From contig JAHRVQ010000086.1 in NCBI GenBank assembly GCA_019090615.1, forward strand, positions 1-64,000: a stretch of DNA of 64,000 nt. The letters are read 5' to 3'. The stretch comes from Pseudomonadales bacterium. GTDB taxonomy: Bacteria > Pseudomonadota > Gammaproteobacteria > Pseudomonadales > Azotimanducaceae. The notes below the pieces were generated by a model, which was given only the letters and a program-made list of their open reading frames with translations, ran no database searches and had not been told where the DNA came from. Positions 31,274-39,613 of this stretch are shown in pieces (the first letter of the stretch is position 1; each line of letters opens with the position of its first letter). Made by a program: the position numbers and the translations under genes.

Positions 31274-33415
31274 ATGACGCGTGAAAAACTAACCACTGAA
31301 AACATCCAGACAGGTAGGGATAACCTACTGGCTTCACTGGTATCGCTAACCCGTATCCATCATAAGCCCACTACAGAGGAAAGCCTGATCGCCGGACTAC
31401 CGTTGAGAAACGGCAGATTAGATCCTTCGTTATTCAGCCGTGCTGCTCAAAGAGCAAACCTTGTAACTAAAGAAACAAGCCGGCCTTTGAGTGATATTTC
31501 GGACCAACTACTACCCGTAGTACTCATCCTTAAGGATGACAAATCTTGTATTCTACTCGAACAGGACTCCTTGAGCGCAACAATAATTATACCGGGCACA
31601 GATGAGGACTCGGATGATATCACCCAGACAATGAGTCTTGAGCAACTGCAGAAGATCTATACCAACACCTGTATTTACGCTAAACCAATGCCAGAAGTTG
31701 AGACCAGCGACCAAAGTACGTTCCAGACACACTGGTTTTGGGCGACTTTAAAAAAATCTCGTGGCATCTACAGCGAAGTACTAATTGCCTCGTTAATGAT
31801 CAACCTGTTCGCCCTGGTCTCACCCTTATTTATTATGAATGTTTACGACCGAGTTGTACCTAACTACGCAGTTGAAACGCTTTGGGTGCTGGCTTCTGGT
31901 GCCTTGATAGTTTTTATTTTTGATTTCATTATGAAATCCTTGAGAGGTTACTTTATTGACGTTGCCGGGAAGCGCGCGGATATACTACTGTCCTCCGCTA
32001 CTTTTGCCAAAGTAATGGATATCAAAATGGATAAGCGCCCTGGCCGGGTGGGTTCATTTGCTAACAACCTGCAGGAATTTGACAGCTTTCGAGAGTTTTT
32101 CACCTCAACTACCCTCGTTACCATCATTGACTTGCCGTTCGTGGTGCTATTTTTAAGCATCATATTCGGCATTGGTGGCAGCATGGTTATGGTACCAATG
32201 GCAGCAATCCCAATTATTTTATTTGCCTGTATCATACTGCAGAAACCATTACGGCACGTGATCCAGCAGTCATTTACAGTATCCGCAAAAAAACATGCCA
32301 TGCTGGTTGAGGCTCTAAGTGCACTGGATGCGATCAAAGGCGCAAGAGCCGAAGGCATTATGCAACAACGCTGGGAAAACTTTAACGCGCACCTAGCAAA
32401 ACTCGGACTAAAATCCAGACTGTTATCCATGGGCACCATCAATTTCACCCAAACAATTCAGCAAACCACCACCATTGCTGTGGTGATATATGGCGTCTAT
32501 CTCATAATGGAAGGTCAACTCAGTGTCGGTGGATTAATCGCCTGCACCATTCTAACTGGCCGGTGTTTAGCACCCATGGGACAAGTAGCAGGAATACTTA
32601 CCCGCTATCATCATTCTCTCGCCGCCTATAAAACTATCGACAACATCATGTCGTTACCCGTGGAGCGACCGGCCGGGAAAAGCTTTCTGCATCGAAACAA
32701 TTTCACTGGCTCAGTCGAGTTCAAAGCGGTGAACTTTACATATCCAGGACAAAATTTAGCCGCCTTACAAAATTTGAATTGCAATATTCAGGCCGGTGAA
32801 AAAATTGCAATCGTTGGAAAGATGGGCTCAGGTAAAAGCACCCTGCAACGCCTAATTATGAACTTTTATCAACCGACAGAAGGCAGTATTCTATTTTCGG
32901 CAACGGATATTAATCAAATTGATCCCACTGACCTGCGTCGCAACATCGTCTATGTGCCTCAGGATATAGTGCTACTCAGCGGGACTGTTCGCGAAAATAT
33001 TGTCCTCGGCTCACCAATGGCCAACGACAACCAGATAATGGCTGCTGCAAAACTCGCTGGTCTGGATGATTTCATCAACCGCCACCCACAGGGCTTTGAC
33101 CTACAGGTAGGAGAACGGGGCTTAAACCTGTCTGGTGGACAAAGGCAAGCGGTAGCAATCGCCCGCGCATTTATCACTGATGCACCATTAATGGTATTAG
33201 ACGAACCCACCAACTCAATGGACAATACCGCTGAGCTGCATTTTACCCGTCAGCTCAAAGACCGACTGTCAGGCAAAACACTTATCCTGGTTACCCATAA
33301 AACCACAATGCTCTCACTAGTGGACCGCATTATTGTACTTAACGACGGCCAAATTGTTGCAGACGGACCTAAAGATCAAGTACTTCAGGCATTGGCGGGA
33401 GCGACCCATGGATAA
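31274..33415 (+). CDS. Type I secretion ABC transporter (LapB-like)
   Basis: Inner-membrane export ATPase of 713 residues. The N-terminal 130 residues resemble a C39-peptidase-like domain without the catalytic cysteine, as in LapB and HlyB. Membrane helices cover about 165-425. The ATPase domain has Walker A GKMGSGKS (515-522), signature LSGGQ (619-623), Walker B LMVLDEP (639-645) and an H-loop THK. It overlaps the adaptor gene by 8 bp, so they form a translationally coupled pair. No RTX or giant adhesin substrate gene is in the window; a TolC gene lies 22 kb away. Confidence 0.92.
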   Translation: MTREKLTTENIQTGRDNLLASLVSLTRIHHKPTTEESLIAGLPLRNGRLDPSLFSRAAQRANLVTKETSRPLSDISDQLLPVVLILKDDKSCILLEQDSLSATIIIPGTDEDSDDITQTMSLEQLQKIYTNTCIYAKPMPEVETSDQSTFQTHWFWATLKKSRGIYSEVLIASLMINLFALVSPLFIMNVYDRVVPNYAVETLWVLASGALIVFIFDFIMKSLRGYFIDVAGKRADILLSSATFAKVMDIKMDKRPGRVGSFANNLQEFDSFREFFTSTTLVTIIDLPFVVLFLSIIFGIGGSMVMVPMAAIPIILFACIILQKPLRHVIQQSFTVSAKKHAMLVEALSALDAIKGARAEGIMQQRWENFNAHLAKLGLKSRLLSMGTINFTQTIQQTTTIAVVIYGVYLIMEGQLSVGGLIACTILTGRCLAPMGQVAGILTRYHHSLAAYKTIDNIMSLPVERPAGKSFLHRNNFTGSVEFKAVNFTYPGQNLAALQNLNCNIQAGEKIAIVGKMGSGKSTLQRLIMNFYQPTEGSILFSATDINQIDPTDLRRNIVYVPQDIVLLSGTVRENIVLGSPMANDNQIMAAAKLAGLDDFINRHPQGFDLQVGERGLNLSGGQRQAVAIARAFITDAPLMVLDEPTNSMDNTAELHFTRQLKDRLSGKTLILVTHKTTMLSLVDRIIVLNDGQIVADGPKDQVLQALAGATHG

Positions 33416-34721
33416 TGATGATTTAGAATTTATGTCCGATACTGATGCCGTTAATCTCGAAAAGCTACCTCTCGGCAGCCATATGATTCTGTGGCTGACA
33501 ATATTATTTTTTAGTATATTTATCATTTGGGCAAACTTTGCCGAAATCGACGAAGTTGCCCATGCTGACGGCCGCGTCATTCCGTCATCATCGACGCAGG
33601 TTATACAGAACCTGGAGGGCGGCATATTAGCTGAGTTACTGACCAAAGAAGGCGCCAGGGTATTCAGTGGTCAAAACCTGATGCGTCTTGACGATACACG
33701 GTTTGCCTCATCGCTGAATGAAGCTCAACTCAGTCATCACGCACTTACAGCGTTAGTTACCAGGCTTGAGGCCGAGCTTCAAGATGCAATCTATACCCCA
33801 CCGGTTAACTTTCCTGCGCAACATATGTCACTTTTTGAACGTCAAAAATCCTTATTTATCGCCAGGAAATTTGAACTAAAGTCAGCCCTCGATATCCTCC
33901 AGCAGCAACTAAAACAGGAACAACAAGGTTTAGCTGGTCTGTTATCCGAAGCAGAAAAACTCGCACAAAACGCAAAATTAGCACAGCAGGAGTTATCGCT
34001 CACTAAACCACTGGTCAAAACTGGTGCAGTATCACAGGTCGAACTATTACGCCTGCAAATAGCCGTCAACGAATCTGTTGGTAGATTGGAGAGTACCCGG
34101 CTGGCCATTCCAGGTGCTCAGTCGGTCATTACAGAAGCAGAAGAAAAGATCCAGGAGCGCAAGCAACAATTTTATCTTGAGGCCCAGGCAGAATTAAACG
34201 AAGCTAAAACACAACTCTCACTACTCACAATTTCTAAACTGGCATTAGCCGACCGGGTTGACCGAACCCATATTACGTCACCGGTGGACGGCACTGTGAA
34301 ACAGATTTTGGTGACCACCATCGGTGCCGTCATTCAACCCGGCATGGACCTCATAGAAATCGTGCCCTCAAATGATACCCTGCTGGTTGAAGCTAAAATT
34401 CGGCCAGCCGATATAGCTTTTATTCATCCGGGACAAACTGCAACGGTTAAATTGACCGCTTACGACTTTGCTATTTATGGCGGTCTGGACTCTGTACTTG
34501 AATTAATTAGCGCCGACACTATTACCGATGAACGCGGTGAGTATTTTTTCCAGATTCGAGTTAGAACGAATAAAAAATATCTGGGCAGCGCCAATAACCC
34601 ACTGCCGATTATGCCTGGCATGATAGCAACGGTGGACATAATTACAGGTAAAAAATCTGTCATGGACTATATTCTTAAACCATTAAAACGTGCCCAGGCA
34701 ACAGCTTTATCGGAACGATGA
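33408..34721 (+). CDS. Type I secretion membrane fusion protein (HlyD/LapC family)
   Basis: Periplasmic adaptor linking the ABC transporter to an outer-membrane TolC. One N-terminal helix (about residues 26-44), the HlyD motif VIQNLEGGILAELLTKEG (biotinyl-lipoyl half), a long coiled-coil hairpin (about 110-270) and a C-terminal beta-barrel (THITSPVDGTVKQ) are present. Length 437. The start is ATG 33408, with GGGAG 7 bases upstream, inside the end of the ABC gene. The frame upstream to 33333 is shadow coding and was not used. Confidence 0.92.
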   Translation: MDNDDLEFMSDTDAVNLEKLPLGSHMILWLTILFFSIFIIWANFAEIDEVAHADGRVIPSSSTQVIQNLEGGILAELLTKEGARVFSGQNLMRLDDTRFASSLNEAQLSHHALTALVTRLEAELQDAIYTPPVNFPAQHMSLFERQKSLFIARKFELKSALDILQQQLKQEQQGLAGLLSEAEKLAQNAKLAQQELSLTKPLVKTGAVSQVELLRLQIAVNESVGRLESTRLAIPGAQSVITEAEEKIQERKQQFYLEAQAELNEAKTQLSLLTISKLALADRVDRTHITSPVDGTVKQILVTTIGAVIQPGMDLIEIVPSNDTLLVEAKIRPADIAFIHPGQTATVKLTAYDFAIYGGLDSVLELISADTITDERGEYFFQIRVRTNKKYLGSANNPLPIMPGMIATVDIITGKKSVMDYILKPLKRAQATALSER

Positions 34722-34757
34722 TCACTAACTAACAAACAAATAACGCGACGCGCCGAA

Positions 34758-34779
34758 CAATAATAATAATAATAATAAA
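34758..34779. repeat. TAA/AAT trinucleotide microsatellite
   Basis: About seven AAT/TAA triplets lie in the 60-bp convergent gap between the HlyD-like gene and the DUF3014 gene. This is a simple slippage-prone tract and offers stop codons in one frame. Confidence 0.85.
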
Positions 34780-34781
34780 AT

Positions 34782-35624
34782 CTACTCTTCCGTCACCGAT
34801 CGCAGTTCACGGGCCAGCTCACTTAATTTCGCCTGAATCATTCGGGTATTTTTTGGCCCCATTCTCACCAGTTGTTTTTGCGCAGCACTTAACGCTTCTA
34901 ATCTCGGGTCTTCATATTCGTAGATAACTACCGGCCTGACAAGCCGGATCGGTTGGGTGCTCACCGGCGTTTCTAATAAGCGCCCAATTGCAGAAAAAAT
35001 AGCATCATCAAACTTTGCATTGGGATACCCAAGCTCTTCATAGGCTGTTTGGAATAAGGGCCGTAACAGTATATAAAACTCTACTGCTCTATTTGAATCG
35101 ATGGAGATTAATATATTGGTAACCTGGTCGTAGCGTCGATAAGAAGATTCCGCCATAACTGAAACTGTATTAGATATTGGCTGAACAGAAAACGCTTCCC
35201 TCGGCGCTAAAACAGCAGCTGGTTGCCTGGCAATACTCCCGTTGGCAATATTATCGACAAAAACAACCAGTTTTCGAACCAGCTCATCTGGACTCAACCA
35301 GGCATTAATCCCTTCGTGACGCGTTAAGCTCACCACCCCATCACGAATTAACTGATCACTCTCATCTAGCCTGGGCAGTACAAATACAGCTTCGCCGCCA
35401 GACTTTGGTTCAGTAATAGTAATTGCCGGCGCCTTTGGCGGCGCTGGCATCACCATTTCCACCGGCTCAACAGCAGGCGTGACAACCGGTGGTAAAGGAA
35501 TATCCACTGGGGTGACCACAGTCGTATTTTCATCTTCCTCCCCCAGAAAAGAAAACACCAGCGCCCCTGCAATCGTAATGACTACGACTACCAGGGCAAT
35601 CAGGACGGGCTTATTTTCATACAT
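34782..35624 (-). CDS. DUF3014 domain protein, membrane anchored
   Basis: One N-terminal membrane helix (residues 6-27) is followed by a proline-rich spacer (about 38-70, PPVVTPAVEPVEMVMPAPP) and the DUF3014 region (LPRLDESDQLIRDGVVSLTRHEGINAWLSPDELVRK). A predicted all-alpha C-terminus ends in KLSELARELRSVTEE. Length 280. It is likely an inner-membrane protein facing the periplasm. No function is known to me. It is convergent with the type I secretion pair and 148 bp from cimA. Confidence 0.8.
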   Translation of the reverse strand: MYENKPVLIALVVVVITIAGALVFSFLGEEDENTTVVTPVDIPLPPVVTPAVEPVEMVMPAPPKAPAITITEPKSGGEAVFVLPRLDESDQLIRDGVVSLTRHEGINAWLSPDELVRKLVVFVDNIANGSIARQPAAVLAPREAFSVQPISNTVSVMAESSYRRYDQVTNILISIDSNRAVEFYILLRPLFQTAYEELGYPNAKFDDAIFSAIGRLLETPVSTQPIRLVRPVVIYEYEDPRLEALSAAQKQLVRMGPKNTRMIQAKLSELARELRSVTEE

Positions 35625-35772
35625 TGGGCCACCAACTTTTTTAAAACACTACATGTTAGAAACAAAACGCTAAGCACAATGGTAAACACTTTTAGTCCAG
35701 TTTGCTTCCATCTTACTACTTGATCTGAGAATTTAGCGCCATATTTCATTCGTTTGCAGATAAAACGGCCTT

Positions 35773-37389
35773 TTATCCACGCTGTGACTCAGTCACGTCC
35801 CCCAGGAACTCAGCATGACGCATTAATGCATATTGATAGGCTTCCACCAAAGCATTCCAACTCGCCTTAATGATATCCACATTCACGCCCATAGTGCCAA
35901 AGGTTTCACCCTCGAAACTATGTTCCAGGTAAACACGCACTTTTGCTGCCGTTTCCTGGGTGCTGTTTATGACCCGCACACTATAGTCTGTCAGATGCAA
36001 TGCTTCTAACACTGGGAACTGCACGTTTAAGGCTTTTTGCAATGCCTTATTTAGCGCATCAATTGGACCGATTCCTTCGGCGGCACATAACTGGGTTGTT
36101 GCTGCCGATTTTATCTTCACTGACGCTTCAATAAGGCCATCCATATCATGTTGAAGCTCGTTAGACGGGCTATATATCCGATAAAACAAAGGTTCAAAAC
36201 AGGGTTCATATTTACCAATATGCCGGCGCACCAGCAGATCGAAACTGCCATCAGCACTTTCGTAAGAATAGCCAGCGTGTTCTTTATCCTGCAATTCATC
36301 CAGAATAGCTTTTACCGCCCTTGAATCTTCTAATTCAGCATATCGATTAGCTAACTTAGCACGCAAATTTGAACCACCCGACAACTCGCTAATCAGAATT
36401 TTGCGAGAATTCCCCACCAGTTCAGGTTTAATATGCTCGTAGGTTGAGGGATTACGTTGTACCGCGCTTACGTGTACCCCGCCTTTATGCGCGAACGCGG
36501 AAGTACCTACAAACGGCTGGCCTAAGGGGCCCTGCATTCCGAGGTACTCCCAGATAGTTCGAGACAAATGGGTCAACCCAGATAATGCCCCATCCGGTAA
36601 ACACTGATAGCCCAGTTTTAATTCAAGATTAGCTATAATAGCCGTAAGGTCCACGTTGCCACACCGCTCACCAATACCATTAATCGTACCATGAACCTGG
36701 ATTACGCCTTCTTCAATGGCGCGTAATGTATTAGCAACGCCCAACCCACCATCGTTATGCACATGAATACCAAGCCTGGCAGCAGGAATTTCTTTGCGTA
36801 CTGCTACAACTGCTCTGGATAACTCATGGGGCATTACGCCACCATTGGTATCGCATAAAATAATCCTTGCCGCACCTGCATCAACCGCCATCTGTAAACT
36901 GGCCAGGGCATACCCAGGGTCACTTTTAAAACCATCAAAAAAATGTTCGGCATCGTAAAAAACAGGTTTTTGGGTAGCCTCTGCTAAAAACTTAACCGAC
37001 CCAGATATCATTCCAAGGTTTTTATCCAGACTAACTCTTAACGCCTGCTCAACATGCAGGTCCCATGTTTTACCGAAGATACAGGTAATATCAGCTTCTG
37101 CAGATACCAGCTTCTGGAGAAAAGCATCATCGGCAGGGTTGACCCCAGATCGGTGGGTTGAACCAAACGCAACAATTCGTGCATGCTCAAATTTCTGCGT
37201 CTTAACCCGCTGAAAAAATTCGTCATCCTTAGGATTTGAACCAGGCCAACCGCCCTCGATAAAATCAACGCCAATCGCGTCCAGTACTTTAGCAATATCA
37301 AGCTTATCACCCAGGCTCAGGTTAACACCCTCAGCCTGATTACCATCTCTCAAGGTTGTGTCGTATATTTCGATTTTTTTTCGGGGCAT
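35773..37389 (-). CDS. cimA: (R)-citramalate synthase
   Basis: A LeuA-like aldolase condensing pyruvate and acetyl-CoA to citramalate, the threonine-independent entry to isoleucine. The HMGL-type motif YDTTLRDGNQAEGVNLS (about residues 9-25), metal-site segment HVHNDGGLGVANTL and HKGGVHVSAVQRNP are present. The regulatory domain extends to 538 residues. The long C-terminus and overall sequence fit the CimA type (sometimes called LeuA-like TIGR00977) rather than 2-isopropylmalate synthase. It lies 78 bp downstream of leuCD, whose product can also isomerise citramalate. Confidence 0.9.
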   Translation of the reverse strand: MPRKKIEIYDTTLRDGNQAEGVNLSLGDKLDIAKVLDAIGVDFIEGGWPGSNPKDDEFFQRVKTQKFEHARIVAFGSTHRSGVNPADDAFLQKLVSAEADITCIFGKTWDLHVEQALRVSLDKNLGMISGSVKFLAEATQKPVFYDAEHFFDGFKSDPGYALASLQMAVDAGAARIILCDTNGGVMPHELSRAVVAVRKEIPAARLGIHVHNDGGLGVANTLRAIEEGVIQVHGTINGIGERCGNVDLTAIIANLELKLGYQCLPDGALSGLTHLSRTIWEYLGMQGPLGQPFVGTSAFAHKGGVHVSAVQRNPSTYEHIKPELVGNSRKILISELSGGSNLRAKLANRYAELEDSRAVKAILDELQDKEHAGYSYESADGSFDLLVRRHIGKYEPCFEPLFYRIYSPSNELQHDMDGLIEASVKIKSAATTQLCAAEGIGPIDALNKALQKALNVQFPVLEALHLTDYSVRVINSTQETAAKVRVYLEHSFEGETFGTMGVNVDIIKASWNALVEAYQYALMRHAEFLGDVTESQRG

Positions 37390-37467
37390 ATTATTGATCT
37401 ATAACTTATTGATCTACCTTATCGAATTTCAGCGTCGAGATAATCAATCAACGCCTAAACTCATAAA

Positions 37468-38064
37468 CTAGGCGTAACCTAATCGCGCTGCGGTATCGCC
37501 AATAGCAGACTTTGCTTTTAGTAAAATATCCAGCGGGTCAAAACTTGCACTCAAAAAAGCCTGCCGAACCGATTCTTTCATCGATACTTTAAAGACGTTA
37601 TTCGCACAAATGACTTGCAGTCCCTCAACATCAATAATTATTTCGGCGGCCGGGTCTGAAGCCATCAATGCGATCAGTTCTTTTCTTGCTGCATCTTCCA
37701 TCACTACACAGGGAATACCTAAAGTAGCGCAATTACCATGGAATATTTCTGCAAAAGACTCTGCTATAACTGCATTAAAACCAAATTTCTGTAACGCCTG
37801 AGGCGCATGTTCTCGACTTGATCCACAGCCAAAATTATTGTCGGATATCAATATTGATGCGCCTTTATGCTCTGTTTTATCTAGCACATGATGTTTTGAT
37901 TTTCCCTCAGCATCAAACCGCACATCATAGAATAACGCCGGACCAAGTTCATCAAAGGTCACGCATTTCAGGAATCGGGCCGGAATAATACGATCCGTGT
38001 CGATATCATTGCCCGGTACATAAACAGCTGTACCGGCTATTTTACTGATAGCTTCTCCACTCAT
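37468..38064 (-). CDS. leuD: 3-isopropylmalate/citramalate dehydratase small subunit
   Basis: Aconitase swivel-domain protein of 198 residues (GNDIDTDRIIPARFLK, NNFGCGSSREHAPQAL). It works with LeuC to isomerise isopropylmalate in leucine synthesis and probably citramalate made by the adjacent CimA. It is separated from leuC by 9 bp. Confidence 0.95.
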   Translation of the reverse strand: MSGEAISKIAGTAVYVPGNDIDTDRIIPARFLKCVTFDELGPALFYDVRFDAEGKSKHHVLDKTEHKGASILISDNNFGCGSSREHAPQALQKFGFNAVIAESFAEIFHGNCATLGIPCVVMEDAARKELIALMASDPAAEIIIDVEGLQVICANNVFKVSMKESVRQAFLSASFDPLDILLKAKSAIGDTAARLGYA

Positions 38065-38073
38065 CTTCTTCTC

Positions 38074-39486
38074 CTAATCCTGCAATCCAAAAACTTCTCG
38101 AACATCCGCGACTTCACCTTGTATCGCAGAAGCAGCAACCATCAACGGACTCATCAAAATTGTTCTCCCCGTTGGGGAGCCCTGACGACCGACAAAATTT
38201 CGATTCGAACTTGAGGCACAAACCTGGTCACCGATTAATTTATCAGGGTTCATCGCCAGACACATAGAGCAACCTGGCTTACGCCATTCAAACCCCGCCG
38301 CCTCAAAGGTTTTATCGAGGCCCAGTTTTTTAGCCGCAACGTCTACTTTTTCAGACCCTGGCACTGCAATAGCTTTTACCGAGGCGGACACTTTTTTACC
38401 CGCTATTAATGCCGCCACTGCTTGAAAATCACTGAGCCTGCCATTGGTACAACTACCAATAAAAGCGACGTCAATATTGGTGCCTTTAATTGGTGTATCT
38501 GCCTGTAACTGCATATAGTCGAGCGCATCGGTGATCAGTTCTCGATCAAGTCCTTCAACTTCGGCAGGATTCGGCATTTTTTCATTGATAGAAATGGCCT
38601 GCGCGGGGGTAATTCCCCAGGTCACAGTAGGGCCAATATCTACTGCATTTATTACAACTTCATCATCAAAGGTGGCATCCGCATCCGATGCATAGGACTG
38701 CCAACGCGCTACCGATTGGTCGAATTCATCCCCCACTGGGATCCGTTCGCGACCTTTTAAGTACTCAAAAGTAGTAGCATCAGGATTAATATAACCACAG
38801 CGCGCTCCGCCTTCGATACTCATATTACATACTGTCATTCGTTCTTCCATGCTCATTGCAGCAATAGTAGAACCAGCATATTCATAAGCGTAGCCGACCC
38901 CACCGTTAACACCCAAGGTACGAATAATATGTAAAATCACATCCTTGGCTGTCACACCGATTCCCAGCTCACCTTCTACTCGAATCCGACGAACCTTTAG
39001 CGGGTCCATAGCAATTGTCTGACTGGCAAGTACGTCTCGAACCTGGCTAGTACCGATGCCGAGGGCAACGCAGCCAAAAGCACCATGGGTGGACGTATGA
39101 CTATCCCCACAACAAATTGTCATCCCTGGCTGAGTAAGGCCTAATTCTGGTCCGACAACATGTACTATGCCCTGTGAACCGGATTCAGGGGCAAAAAACT
39201 CGATGCCATTTTCACTGGTCGCATCATGCAGAACTTGAATCATTTGTTCAGCCATATCATCTTCTAGCGGTCTACTTTGATCGGTAGTGGGGATAATATG
39301 ATCCACCGTGGCAAACGTCAGATCTGGAAATGCGACTTTTAGACCCTTATCTTTCAGCATGCCAAACGCCTGCGGGCTTGTGACTTCATGAATTAGATGC
39401 AGCGCAATGAACAATTGAAATTGCCCGCTATCTAATTGCTCAACAACGTGATCCTGCCACACTTTTTGAAACAGATTTTTGCCCAC
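38074..39486 (-). CDS. leuC: 3-isopropylmalate/citramalate dehydratase large subunit
   Basis: Aconitase-family enzyme carrying a [4Fe-4S] cluster; candidate ligands are in GSCTNGR and in GCSMC near the C-terminus. [14 protein letters not shown] and VRDVLASQT-type motifs are intact. The frame runs to a TTG at 39498, but GTG 39486 has GGAG 6 bases before it and yields the usual [14 protein letters not shown] start (470 residues). It leads a leftward leuC-leuD-cimA operon. leuB and leuA are not in the window. Confidence 0.95.
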   Translation of the reverse strand: MGKNLFQKVWQDHVVEQLDSGQFQLFIALHLIHEVTSPQAFGMLKDKGLKVAFPDLTFATVDHIIPTTDQSRPLEDDMAEQMIQVLHDATSENGIEFFAPESGSQGIVHVVGPELGLTQPGMTICCGDSHTSTHGAFGCVALGIGTSQVRDVLASQTIAMDPLKVRRIRVEGELGIGVTAKDVILHIIRTLGVNGGVGYAYEYAGSTIAAMSMEERMTVCNMSIEGGARCGYINPDATTFEYLKGRERIPVGDEFDQSVARWQSYASDADATFDDEVVINAVDIGPTVTWGITPAQAISINEKMPNPAEVEGLDRELITDALDYMQLQADTPIKGTNIDVAFIGSCTNGRLSDFQAVAALIAGKKVSASVKAIAVPGSEKVDVAAKKLGLDKTFEAAGFEWRKPGCSMCLAMNPDKLIGDQVCASSSNRNFVGRQGSPTGRTILMSPLMVAASAIQGEVADVREVFGLQD

Positions 39487-39552
39487 AGATAACTCCAAAT
39501 ATAGGTCTAGTCAACAATGATGCACGATAGTAGCACGATTAAATAGCTGGCT

Positions 39553-39571
39553 TGATTCCCATAAGGAATCA
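39553..39571. promoter_or_regulatory. Short stem-loop upstream of leuC
   Basis: TGATTCC and GGAATCA pair around a CATAA loop, 67 bp before the leuC start and just past the end of the 800-residue gene. It could be a weak terminator for that gene or a binding site for leuC control. Confidence 0.35.
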
Positions 39572-39613
39572 TGGCAATTACCCTATAATTTTTTCTTCTG
39601 CCAGCCTTTCAAG

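Noticed and set aside
31274-31660. Active C39 peptidase domain on the ABC transporter
   Set aside because: The N-terminal region lacks the catalytic cysteine and histidine, so it is a C39-like substrate-recognition domain at most.
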